From the NCBI GenBank assembly GCA_026874595.1, contig CM049309.1:73952426-74016425 (forward strand): a stretch of DNA of 64,000 nt, given 5' to 3'. A program made the translations under genes and the position numbers. Shown here one piece after another: positions 45,481 to 56,020 of this stretch. Origin of the DNA: Sipunculus nudus (Eukaryota > Annelida > Sipuncula > Golfingiida > Sipunculidae). The notes below the pieces were generated by a model, which worked only from the letters and a program-made list of their open reading frames with translations, was not told where the DNA came from and did not search any database. Within the stretch, counting starts at the first letter, position 1. Every line of letters begins with the position of its first letter.

Positions 45481-46474
45481 ATTTTACCAGGATGGCCTAT
45501 ATGTTACAATATACTGATTTCCAATAGGGTCCTGGGTCCTGTTAACATTTCACTTGTATACACATAAAAGGCAAATTTATGTAAAAAATGTAAAATGCTG
45601 AACATATAGCATAAAGAAAAATACATAAATAGTGGCAGAACAAAAATATACGAATGTGTTGCATCTACACGGGGACACAGGAATCGTGCTTTGTCATAAT
45701 GGTATATAAGAAAGAATATATTATATTCATCCTGATTTCCTCCAAAATGAACGGAATGTTCAAACGGTCTGACCAATTACATATTTTCAACATAATCCGT
45801 ACATAATCTCTTGAGTTAATGTGCTTTGAGACAAAGCAACGAACCAATGCTGAAGTTATGTCTTTTCCACCTAGCTGCAACGAAAGATGTTTTTAACCGT
45901 TCTTTTATCTGGAAGCATTGTCAGTTTTTAACCAGACCTGCTTATTCCATGACAATCAAAAAAGCTCAGGGTTAACATTTTATACGGTTGGAATCTATTT
46001 ACCTGAGCCTGTCGTTTCTCACGGGGCAGCTATACGTTGAAATTAGCCTTCAACGACATGCATGTGTCTGTTAGCATGCCTGAAACTACCCTCAACCAAC
46101 AACTAAGAATGTAGTTTTTCTTGATGTCCTCTGAGCTTCAATTTATACGAAGTATCTTTAATAAGCTTTAAAATTATTTTCACAGTAGATGGCTTCTTAA
46201 TACAATCATTATATCTATTGCATTGTTGTCACTCCAGCAATGATGATGTTGTCTATCGGGAAAAATATTTTCATTGTGCCATTCGTAGCTGAATTTTTTT
46301 AGGGGAGGAAGTTTCCTGGCGAATTCTGACACAAGTAATGTTTATATCATGTAAGTGAACCACATGAAAAAAAGCCCCTGCGAAAAGCTCAGGATTAAAA
46401 TATGTGACACTACACCACCTCATTACAAAACTATTAATCATATAGAACCGTGGATTTTCCACGGATGCATCTAG
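45480..46474 (+). mobile_element. Helitron copy 3, 5'-truncated
   Basis: It aligns to the right half of copies 1 and 2 (shared GGGGACACAGGAAT, a CTGCTTATTCCATGACAAT stretch and TACAATCATTATATCT). It ends in the same perfect hairpin CCGTGGATTTTCCACGG (46448-46464), a six-base spacer and CTAG (46471-46474) followed by T. Divergence from copies 1 and 2 is greater than between them. Confidence 0.78.
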
Positions 46475-46489
46475 TATCATTTATTGTCA

Positions 46490-46745
46490 TAGGATATCGA
46501 TTATTGTTAGAAAAATCGGTAAACATATTTTTGTCAGAGCCATCGGCAAACATATTTTGTGTCAGAACCATTGGTAAACATATCGTTTTAGTTAGAGCTA
46601 TCGGTAAACGAATCTTTTTTTTTTTGGCAGAGCCATCGAGAATTGTATCGAATCTTGTCAGAGCCATCGATAATCGTATTGATCTTTGTTACAGCGGTTG
46701 GTGATCGTATTGATTGTTATCAGAAGCATTGACCATCGTTTTAGT
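46490..46745. repeat. Minisatellite, about 30-bp unit (GTCAGAGCCATCGGTAAAC)
   Basis: Eight or nine diverged units of about 27-36 bp run from 46500 to 46738, each with a CAGAGCCATCGGTAA-type core and a TATTTT or TATTGAT tail. It starts within 20 bp of the end of Helitron copy 3. One unit contains a T13 run. Confidence 0.85.
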
Positions 46746-49009
46746 TATGTTACAATCCATGAATCGAAATAAAAAAAAATGGAGGGGCATTGGAATATGA
46801 ATAAAAATATCAGAGCATGCCCTGTTACTACCAAATAAAGTTTATTATATGGTCCTTCCGACTCCTAAATAACCGCAACTCAAGGGATAAATGAATTACC
46901 ACCCGCATGCATTGCGTCTAGATCTTTTCCATGTTATGTGCAAAAACTAAGCATGCTATTTTGAGCAAGATTATAAAATAAAACAGACACTACAAGAATA
47001 AAGAAAACTAGTTGTGATCGGACAATAGTCCTCAGAGGGCCCTGCATTTCTGGTAGTGCTGGACTAGTTAATATTTTAGTAAAAAGTATAGTTTAAATAT
47101 ATGACAAATAGAAACAGTTTTTTTTCAATACGCATGAGGGAACAAAATCCTACTGGTTCAAATCATATTAAAGAAGATATGTCTAAAATGATGTGTGCAA
47201 TATAAAATCACCGATTATACACTGGCGGCCATTTTTGATTTAGTGCAAGTCTGTAATTCAAGTCCTCATATAGGTACCAATCATCCCTGTGCGTTTGAAA
47301 AGATCAAGGGTATTCTGTGTGTGAAAATGTTTGCGACATTCCGACAGGTCTGTGAATCAATAGGTATATCGCATGTATATGTCGCATACGTATTTCTCAT
47401 AATCTGAAAATCTCTATTGATCCATTCATCCTTTACCATAGCAGGTGCGGATTCGGTCGTTAAAATTCCTAATTTCTAAACGTCAGAGTCTTAGCACATT
47501 TTTGCTTGATTAGTTTTCAAGAGCTGACGTTATATTTATAACCTTTTAGTAAATTTCATGAATTAAATGAAATATGTTTTACAGATAATGACCTCTTTAG
47601 TCCTTAAAGTCGACACAAGACTAACCACGGTCAACGTGCAGGCGTGTCCTATAATTTCGAGAACGGCAAACACTGCGCACAATCGGACTCACAAAGGTGC
47701 TGTTTCGGGATGTATAGGCATAGGAATACTATCGCCACAATGCACTGGGGGTTTCAAAGACACCAGTGGCAGAGGTATAGATGTAGTGATGAGGTTAATG
47801 TAATCCGTTCAAAGGCATTTGATAAGAATTGTTTATTACATATTACACGAGGGCGGAATAAGTATTATTTTGTAAGCATGCTGAATGTGAAATGTAAATA
47901 CAGTGTTTTCTTGAAATGTAAGAAATATTAAGTTTAAATTTCGACAGTTGGGACAAGTAATCCTGGCCATCCCAACAGTTTCCAATTGGAAAAGCTTCGG
48001 TATCAGTTGAAACAAATTCTGGTTGAAGGGTGCTCTCGACCCTGACGGTGAGGGTTAGGGCATTGCTGCATTTTGTCTGCCTGCCTGCCTTATGTCTGTC
48101 CCGACCTATAAAACTAAAAACTACACCACATTATCGCTTGAAACTTTGTAATATTTCGGTCTTCCTGGACAGGGTCTAGATCTATAGAATTCACGTGGTA
48201 AAACATATTTAACCTTAATAAATTTTCTCCCCTTCACAGATGGCAGCAGGACAAGGTCTGCATTCTCTGACTGTCTTGATTTGTACACTTTAAATGTCAA
48301 TATGTCAATTTCCTGTCATGGAAACTGTCAAGGTATCTGTACAGGATATTGACTTAAAATTTAAGATTAAAAAATATATTGACTTAGAGCTATTTTTTTA
48401 TGTTTTGCATTGGTAATTATCTGTCCTTAATTATCTTCAGAGGGTTGCCATAGCAGCAAGAACTCGAGTCCAAGTCGGAAATTGACCATCGATTACTCGA
48501 ATCCATTTTTTCTATCCGTTTCAGCATTTCTGTGTTAACACACTATCTTGACAGCAGGAGTATTGTCAAAGGTAAACAAATGCTTCAGTATTATGAAAAT
48601 TGTGTCTTTCTAGTGATGAATTTATTTTTAAAAGATAAAATACTTCCGTTGCCTGTTAGTGGCACTATCAACTGAATGTAACAGTAGTCCATACAGTTAG
48701 AATTTTTGCTTTTATTAAGCCTTATGGGTTTCCGATAAATATGTACGGGATTCGAAATAATCCAGAAGTCATAAACTGTCGTTATATGGGATAAGTGAGA
48801 ATCTTGCTATTTTGCTTGGGATGGGGAAGGGCTCAATTAGCGGCTATATTGCCCCACTGTAAAAAAAAATAGTCTACTGAGATGTAGGCCCTATCGGTCT
48901 GATTAGAATGCCGACTGAGTCGTACTTGTAAGGCAAGGTACAAATATTGGACCTTCATCCCAGATGCCCAACGCCCTAACCAGGCACCAGGCTGTGTCAT
49001 GCCTCTTCT
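46746..49009. other. Low-copy spacer
   Basis: No gene is called. A plus-strand frame at about 47611-47800 encodes a short Cys-containing stretch (C-A-Q-S-D-S-Q-R-C-C-F-G) with a nearby AG acceptor-like site, which I note only as a candidate exon. A tRNA-like, minus-strand stretch at 48930-49000 is too degenerate to call. Confidence 0.4.
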
Positions 49010-49290
49010 TTCTTATGGTCATCATTTTGGTTCGATTTCCTATTAGCCCAAACGTTCTCGTTCCATGTTCTGTGTCATTCACATCATAATGCCATGAATC
49101 AATACCACTTTCTGTCAATGATAACGATTAGTTTGGCAGTAATATTGCATTCCGTAACCGCTGAGGGTAAACAGACCTACTGGTCGCCAAGAACGTTCGA
49201 TAGCGGTCACGTGACCTTAGCCAGCTCAGTGGGATGGATCCAGCCCGGCGCAAACTGCACATTAAGCTTAGCCCTTCGGTAGTTAGGTAC
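49010..49290 (+). repeat. Duplicated segment D, copy 1
   Basis: It matches 52735-52990 in the same orientation: CTATTAGCCCAAAC, ATGAATCAATA, TCTGTCA/TCCGTCA, TAACCGC, GTAAACAGAC and CGATAGCGGTCACGTGACC, then CAAACTGCAC. The last block contains a CACGTG E-box. Both copies have an ATG at the same place. Confidence 0.75.
49094..49282 (+). CDS. Candidate small secreted-peptide frame, unrecognised
   Basis: A 62-codon frame begins MNQYHFLSMITISLAVILHS, a hydrophobic leader like a signal peptide, followed by a plausible cleavage region VTAEG and a short polar tail with one Cys. In the duplicate at 52797 the same frame starts MNQY, loses hydrophobicity and stops after about 29 codons. No homologue is recognised and the duplicate shows no sign of coding constraint. 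It may be a first exon or chance. Confidence 0.2.
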   Translation: MNQYHFLSMITISLAVILHSVTAEGKQTYWSPRTFDSGHVTLASSVGWIQPGANCTLSLALR

Positions 49291-49897
49291 ATCCTGCTTT
49301 CGGGGGCTTCCAGGGAGAAAATCAAACTCAGGTTTCTCGCCTTGGCTGCTAGGTAGCACGTCCCGGTTTATGTTATTTAGGTCCACACCTGGAACTTCCG
49401 CGTCTGTGTTTACAACAGAGCCACAACTGGGTCTAGGTTTTCATTTGTATAAGCAAATGAACGCGCCAGTATAAAAAATCAGGAAAGGACTTTATGCTTC
49501 TATTGCCTTCAAAATAGACACATCCTTAGAAATACTTTCAACCAAGCCCTTGACCAAGAACGATAGATATTTGACCTGACAAAGTGTCTTGCAAATTATA
49601 TTGCCTTCGAGACAACCGATCGTATCTGTAATATTACTCTCATTTGTCATACCTGTAAGCCAGAGAGGACGTACCGTTAAGCAATAAGGATACACTGGTG
49701 TTTATCCTGTCAACGGATTCCGTGCTAATACCACAGCCCCATTCCCTGCTGCCTTCTAAGCTATTTAAGTAACAAACCAGAGATTGGACGGTGATCTGGT
49801 CAGCTGCCACGCAGAAGTAAATGCTTACCCCCACCCCATCCCCTTTTTTTCAGGTTACCCCGAATTTCAGGTTACCTACCATTTCGGATTACAACCC

Positions 49898-49925
49898 GGT
49901 AATCTAAAATCGATTTCAGATTACC
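49898..49925. repeat. 28-bp near-perfect palindrome
   Basis: GGTAATCT and AGATTACC flank a core AAAATCGATTTC. Only one symmetric base pair mismatches. Related copies are at 34009 and 51897. GTTACC motifs just upstream (49853-49875) extend the similarity. Confidence 0.75.
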
Positions 49926-50113
49926 CTCGGAGGTATACTGAACGTAAGTGTTCATATTACCCTTCGCTGATTAAAACAAAAAACAAAAATACTAAATCCA
50001 TATACTTTAAACCCGTGTTTTATTTATGTAAATAAACCACGTGAAAGATACGAGATTTAAAAGCTGGAATCAATCTATGAAAATAAAACTGTCGCAAAAT
50101 GATTATAATTATA

Positions 50114-51482
50114 ATAGATGCACCCGAGGAAAATCTACGATTTTCTATAGAGCTGTTAGGGACTAAAATATATCGCATATTTGAATCCTGAGGTTTTCAT
50201 ATGTTTCATTTACATAATATATAGATAATTTATGCTAGTATTCTCCAGAAAGCCCCTCCTCTAAAAAAGTTAAGAAAGATTGGCAAATTATGCTGTTCCA
50301 GAAATCGCACAAAGAAATTTAATGCGTATTGAAAAAGAGGCGTTTGTCTATACTAGGTGTACAAATTTTGAGTGGAAAATTTTTTCCCCGATAAACAACA
50401 TGATGACAGTATCATAGATATACCGATTGTATATAAAAGCATTCTACCGTTAAAATGATATGAATATGTTATTTTATTATAGCAACGTGAAGGATACTAT
50501 GTATAAACCAAAGTTCAGAGGACATCATGAAAGACGATGTTTTAGTTGTAAGTTGAGGGTAGCCTTAGGCTTGTTAACTGACACATATATGTCGCTGAAG
50601 GCTCTTGCAAAAGAAAATGCAACGGATAGCTGCCACTGTAAAGAGACAGGCTCGGGTAAACATATTTTTCCTGAGCTTTGTTGATTATCATGAAATAAGC
50701 AGATCTGATCGAAAACTTACAATCATCCAAGATAAGAAGAAGGTTAACATATTTCGGGATATATTTATATATCAAAGAAACAACTTCAGCCTTGGCGAAA
50801 TTCGTTGCGTTGTTTCTTTGTAATTTAACGCAAAAGGTTATGTAAAAGCTAAAAATGTATAGAGGGTAAGGGTAAACCCGTATCCGAAAAAAATCCATTA
50901 ATCAGAATCACCATAATATATTTTTTCTTATGTGCAATAATGACAAAGGTAGATTGCTTTGTCCCGTGTAGAAGCCGCCCATTCGTCAGCATTTGTTCTG
51001 CTACTCGCCAGGTGAACCTGTTCTTCTTAAGCATGACAGTGTTTTACATGAAACGCGCACATAAAACGCTTAATTGATAAGGAGATTCTGGAGGTTCGTA
51101 GGCTCCGACTACAGAATCTATTTTGTTAATGGAATCCCTATCAGGTTAAAGATGTTCTGGTCACATGTTCCAACGTCCCTTAAGATTGCGCATCCTGGGA
51201 AATATGTGTGCACCCCCTGCCCTCGCCCCTCCGAATAACCCCTACCGAGTTATAGAACACTGGTGACTACGAATTGTGACCCGGCTTTTGCATGACACGC
51301 TCTGTGGCCATTTAGCTCCAAATGCAGGAAAATCCTCAAGGCGCCTCCAGGAAAAGCGTTACTTACGCAGAGGCCATTAAAGCACAAAAGAAAGAGAGGC
51401 CATTGTATGGGAAAATGTTAAAATTATTATTTAATTTATTTTTTTTTTTAATTGTTTTTTGGGTGGAGGTAACCGCCTACAT
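50114..51482 (-). mobile_element. Helitron copy 4, inverted
   Basis: On the minus strand it aligns from a GGTTACCTCC start near 51465-51480 through the CCTCTCTTTCTTTTGTGC region (about 51385-51403) to a decayed 3' end at 50114. There the hairpin reads CGTAGATTTTCCTCGG and the terminal CTAG is CTAT. It has internal deletions relative to copy 2. Open frames on either strand inside it are not coding. Confidence 0.7.
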
Positions 51483-52455
51483 TTTTTAATGCTTTTGCTT
51501 TACTATAAGTATATGTACATCTGCAGAGTTCCATTCCGGTTTCGGACTACGTGACAGGGGCTTATATCCGATTTTACCTGGTGTAAACTAGGTATTAAAA
51601 TTATTAATGATACAGCTTAATTGAAGAAAATCAAGGAAAATAAAAACAAAATGTCCTAGAAGAGCGCAACGACGACACGTGCCGAATTTGGAGGGCCAAA
51701 TCAGAGTGGAAGCAGGAAAACCACTGTGGAGAAGAAAACCCAACTGCTTATTAATTATATACATTGACTCATACACGTCATCAGAGCGCAAAACATTAGA
51801 TGTACAAAGATTATTAAACCTAATTGAGAAACCCGGAATACTTTTTTTTTTTTGAATTTTAAACAACTAAAAAAAAGAAATAACAGATGTGAGGAGGTAA
51901 TCTGTAACCGTAGGGGATAATCGATTTCAATTTACCCCCGGGGGTATTTTAATATCGATTATATTGTCTCTTATTCATCAAACCAATGGCCAGAACCGAT
52001 TAATTTAGGTTTCACGACAGGAAATCTTTGATATGGCAATACTATACGTTCAAATAAATTCCGTTCACCTTATGTGGATAAATGATTTCAAACTTTGTAT
52101 TTTTATAAAAATTTCAAGGTACACCACCTGGAAATGACGATCTAATATGACATTTTAAAAAAATTTATAATTTTTAAAGAAATCATTTTGAATGTACCAC
52201 TACAGTTTGGACTCTTTAAAATTATCTCACACACTGAACCGGGACCCTGCGTGAAGAGAAACAGGAAAATCGCCGTTTTACATGCACAGTGTTTACATGC
52301 ATAACGTCATCCAGTAAGCCGTTGGATGAATATGTTTTTTATGTGACCAATGACTGCCTCCTAGTGGGTTGAAATTTTGTAAACAAAGACTGTTTACTAA
52401 GATTTTTAGTTTATTGAAATTTCTAGAGATATTTGAAGGTAGTTATTTTTCGTTC

Positions 52456-52456
<1 letters not shown>
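51483..52456. other. Spacer with a palindrome relic
   Basis: The third member of the GTAATCT-ATCGATTTCA palindrome family lies at 51897-51945, with CCCCCGGGGG inside. The rest is AT-rich without features. Confidence 0.5.
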
Positions 52457-52536
<80 letters not shown>

Positions 52537-52539
52537 TAG

Positions 52540-52594
<55 letters not shown>
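52457..52594. repeat. (TA)n-(GATA)n-(TA)n microsatellite
   Basis: TA repeats to 52504, GATA repeats to about 52540, then TA again to 52594. The minus-strand Tyr-Ile frames across it are artefacts. Confidence 0.97.
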
Positions 52595-52600
<6 letters not shown>

Positions 52601-52734
52601 ACGTATGACGCCGAGCACATACTGAGAACGCTTTTCAGTGAACCGTCGGCGTATGTCCAGACATTATAGAAAATATAATTAAAAATCACGCCGCTTAACA
52701 ACCCAGGCTTCATCTTATGTTAATGATCATGATT

Positions 52735-52990
52735 CCATTTCTATTAGCCCAAACTTCCTGGGTTCTTTGTCCAGAGTCATTTATACCATAGTGCGATGAA
52801 TCAATATTTCTTTCCGTCAGTGACAACGATTAATTTGACAGAAATACTGCACTCTGTAACCGCGGAGTGTAAACAGACTTACTGACCGGTCTTGCAGCGC
52901 GTTCGATAGCGGTCACGTGACCGGACCTTAGCCAGGGCAGAGGATGTCTCCTGCCGGGGACAAACTGCACCTTCTTCTCTGCCTTCCGGT
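52735..52990 (+). repeat. Duplicated segment D, copy 2
   Basis: Direct-repeat partner of 49010-49290, 3.7 kb downstream, with the inverted Helitron copy 4 lying between the two. It retains the GATAGCGGTCACGTGACC block. Confidence 0.75.
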
Positions 52991-54070
52991 CAGATCAACA
53001 AAGTCCAACTAAGCCGTTGTTATATGATGAGAGGACTGCATCAGGGGTATATTTTACGGACAGTTTAGAACTGCACAAAGTTGTTACCGAGCGTTCCCCG
53101 TCAGCATAAAATGAGGCTATATGTATGTATATGGCCCATCTTACATGCAATTGAAGCCCATAGACAGAGGTCTTTTAATTTTCACGTAGTACTATTACCG
53201 GTTGATCTCGCTTATGTATAATATGAATAATATTATGAATGAATTATGATTAAAAATTGGCCATTCGTATACTAATGCCAATGGTGTTTATAGCCTTGGT
53301 ATAAATAATTATTGAAATATTAAAAAAAAAAACATTTTTAACTGCACAAATAGTGATCAACTTCCCATTAAAATATACTCCCGATTGCAGCTAGATCAGG
53401 GACTTATAGGTCCTAATGTTACTAGTTCAAGTGACACATCACGGACTGGATATAGAAACGACTTAAATCTAGAAAAAAAATATACTTTAATTCTTTACTT
53501 GAATTTTGGCACTGAAAGTGTCAGAAGAGTATTAAACTTTTCGTGTGAATTTGGAATTTTTCGTAGGGAGGGTTTCATGTGTCTGACAAATGTATTGTCT
53601 ACACTTCACAAACTGGTGACATTTTAAACAAACCACACAAGCCCGTGTTTTTTTATGAATAGAAATAAGTATTTATTTTTGAAGTGGTTCAAGCATTTTC
53701 CATATAAAAATTGAATTTTAAGGCAAATGTGTCATATGATAACTTAAATGGACTTGGGATATGTTTAATTGGCCATCTGAATTATAATTTGGTATTTTAA
53801 CTCGCGAGGGCTTGCAATTAAGGAGAAAATTAAATTTAGGTTGCTGATTTACCCTGTTTCTCGTACTCGACTTTGCGTTGGCGTAACGTGTATGCATTGT
53901 CTTCGTATCGTAATGTTGTGATGGGGCAATTTGGTGGGGGGGGGGGGGGGGTTGGTTCAACCGGGAGGGGTGTGTTCTGAACCGCCTGTTCAGACGGTTA
54001 CGCGGGGCGATAAGCTGTCACTCAAAACGAAATAAACATGATTGGCTCCGTTTATTCCTCGCTTGGCTTT
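52991..54070. other. Low-copy spacer with a G16 run
   Basis: No gene recognised. The G-run is at 53936-53951. An 80-codon frame at 53385-53627 has no known motif. Confidence 0.45.
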
Positions 54071-54214
54071 GTCTTCCAGCACACGGTCTCATCTGATTGG
54101 ACAAAAATACAGTGCTCCCCTCTGGTGTAGCAATTCAGGATACGAGGTCATAACAAACAGCGCCTTACGATATAGGTAGTGGCCCTATAGGTAAAGCGTT
54201 GTGTAAAGAGCGTA
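54071..54214 (+). repeat. Left arm of a 144-bp inverted repeat pair
   Basis: This segment is the reverse complement of 58446-58589 at roughly 90% identity by eye, with the same length of about 144 bp. It includes TGATTGGAC (inverted CCAAT), TACGAGGTCATAACAAACAG and GTAAAGAGCGTA. The two arms enclose 4.2 kb. Confidence 0.85.
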
Positions 54215-54949
54215 CCTCGTATCCTCGTCACTGTAGCTATTCAGTTTTACGGATATAATTAATTCAGCTTAACGTGTTCCATTAAGCCCGAGGCTATCTG
54301 GTCTTTGTTTGGGGTAATAAAGAATGGACCGCAAGAGAGGGATACACTGGTACGTTTTTAAGTTTTTTTCAGCAGTAATTAAAACCATGTATACTATCTT
54401 ACCTATAATTTATACTTCAAGACAAACTTTAACAATATCTTATGAACACATTAAAATGCACGTATACTTTCGTGTATGAAAATAATGCGTTATTTAACTT
54501 ATATTATAATTAAAATAAAATTGTATTTTCCAGTTACAATATTCGCATACACCAATCCTTATAACAGAAGACAGACTAAGCCTTATTAAACTCTTCATTA
54601 ACAGCAGTTAAAATTGTAATCAAATCAAATCAAGCAAGCATTACTATGCTTTTCATGCTTTCTGTACTATTAACAAAACTTCTCACTATAACGGCAAACA
54701 TTTGGAAGAATTAAAAAATATTTACACTGACATAATAAGCATTTAAACTAACAGAGATCACCGTATGCACATGTCACGTGGCACAGCAAGGGCAGGTGCG
54801 TCAGATTATAACATATTCGGTTACAGCAAAAGAGTTGCCCCTCCAAAAATAAAAACCTTTATGTAAGATGGACAGTAGAAGCTGTATCTATGACTGTTGT
54901 GATAATGTGCTGTGTAAATATCTGTCAGAAAGATTAACAAGCCATTTTG

Positions 54950-55690
54950 AAATACATAAACATTTTCCCATCACTCCGGAATTTCACCGTTTACGAGCAT
55001 GTTATTGGGACCTAGGAATCTCCTGGCCATCCCGGGCCCTTTTTGTCCACAAAATTAAAATATATATAAAGCAGTTAATAAGATTTAAGCAAACGGGACA
55101 TCCGCATCCTCTAGCATTTTTTTTTTTTTTTGTGTCCTTGGAAACTCCTGGGCCCAGACACCAATTGACCCTTTTTATCACTTCCGATTAAAACTGTACA
55201 AACAAAAAACAAAGATCAATAAAATTTCCGCATTTTCAACCATTTGAACTATAGAAGACTCAATAGCCGGCCCGGCCTCCGTTGAGCCCTCCTGAATAAA
55301 GCAGAATTTTGCAAGTTAACAGACAAGCCAAAACTACAGAAGAGATTTTCCAATTTTTAAACAGTTACCTGTGCCCTTTATGGGGAATATTCCAGACCGG
55401 CCCGGGCCCATTTAGGCCCGTCTGGTCACTCCTGATGAAATTTTACGTATAAGTTTAAACACCAACGAGACCTGCATTTTCGAGCATGTTCTTGTTCCCT
55501 GTAAAGGACACTCCCGGCCAGCTCGGACCCTCTCAAGCTCTCCTGACAAAAATGTATATATGCTAAAAATTTAAAATAAATGAGACCACTACATATAGAA
55601 ACATTTTATTGAGCCCTCTATTGCAAATGCCTGTCCGTCACGCCTCCCCCCCTTGATCCCTTTGGTCCCCGGTACAAATTACCAGTTCAT
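54950..55690. repeat. Degenerate tandem array, unit about 120 bp
   Basis: Five or six diverged units share, in order, CATTTTC-AGCATGTT, TGTTCCCT, a GGCCGGCCCGGGCCC-like GC core, a CTCCTGATAAAA motif and an A/T-rich tail. The clearest units start at about 55230, 55350, 55470 and 55585. A 107-codon frame at 54868-55191 runs across the first units and is not supported as a gene. Confidence 0.7.
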
Positions 55691-55700
55691 ACCCCTCCAC

Positions 55701-55732
55701 CCTCCCCCCCCCCCCCCCACCCTCCCCCCCCC
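55701..55732. repeat. Interrupted poly-C tract
   Basis: Poly-C with two CACCCT-type interruptions. A further C13 run is at 56008-56020. Confidence 0.9.
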
Positions 55733-56020
55733 ATCTCATGGGCCCTGGAGTTATTAACAATAATGTGTCAGGGTGTTGCAATGTTCCTCAGATATCAGTG
55801 ACTTTCAGGCTCTCATAAATGACTATGATATATAAATGACTAATAATATGATGTGATTCACCGTATTCATGGCACTGTGGAACCCATTAAATTCACAAAT
55901 TAGAAGTTCATGCAAGTTAAACGGATCAAAATCATAATTTACGCTAACTGCGAAATAGCTTGTGCCTATTTTGGCATATCCAAAGGAACACAGGAGGCAT
56001 TCGCCATCCCCCCCCCCCCC

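Noticed and set aside
48930-49000. tRNA-like stretch on the minus strand (TAGGGCGTTGGGC)
   Set aside because: Only an A-box-like part is present. The B-box is poor and no cloverleaf forms.
50460-50898. Frames on both strands of 74-118 codons
   Set aside because: They lie inside the inverted Helitron copy and are not open in the homologous parts of copies 1-3.
54868-55191. 107-codon frame starting MDSRSCIYDCC
   Set aside because: It runs into a T15 run and across units of the 120-bp tandem array, so it is unlikely to be a gene.
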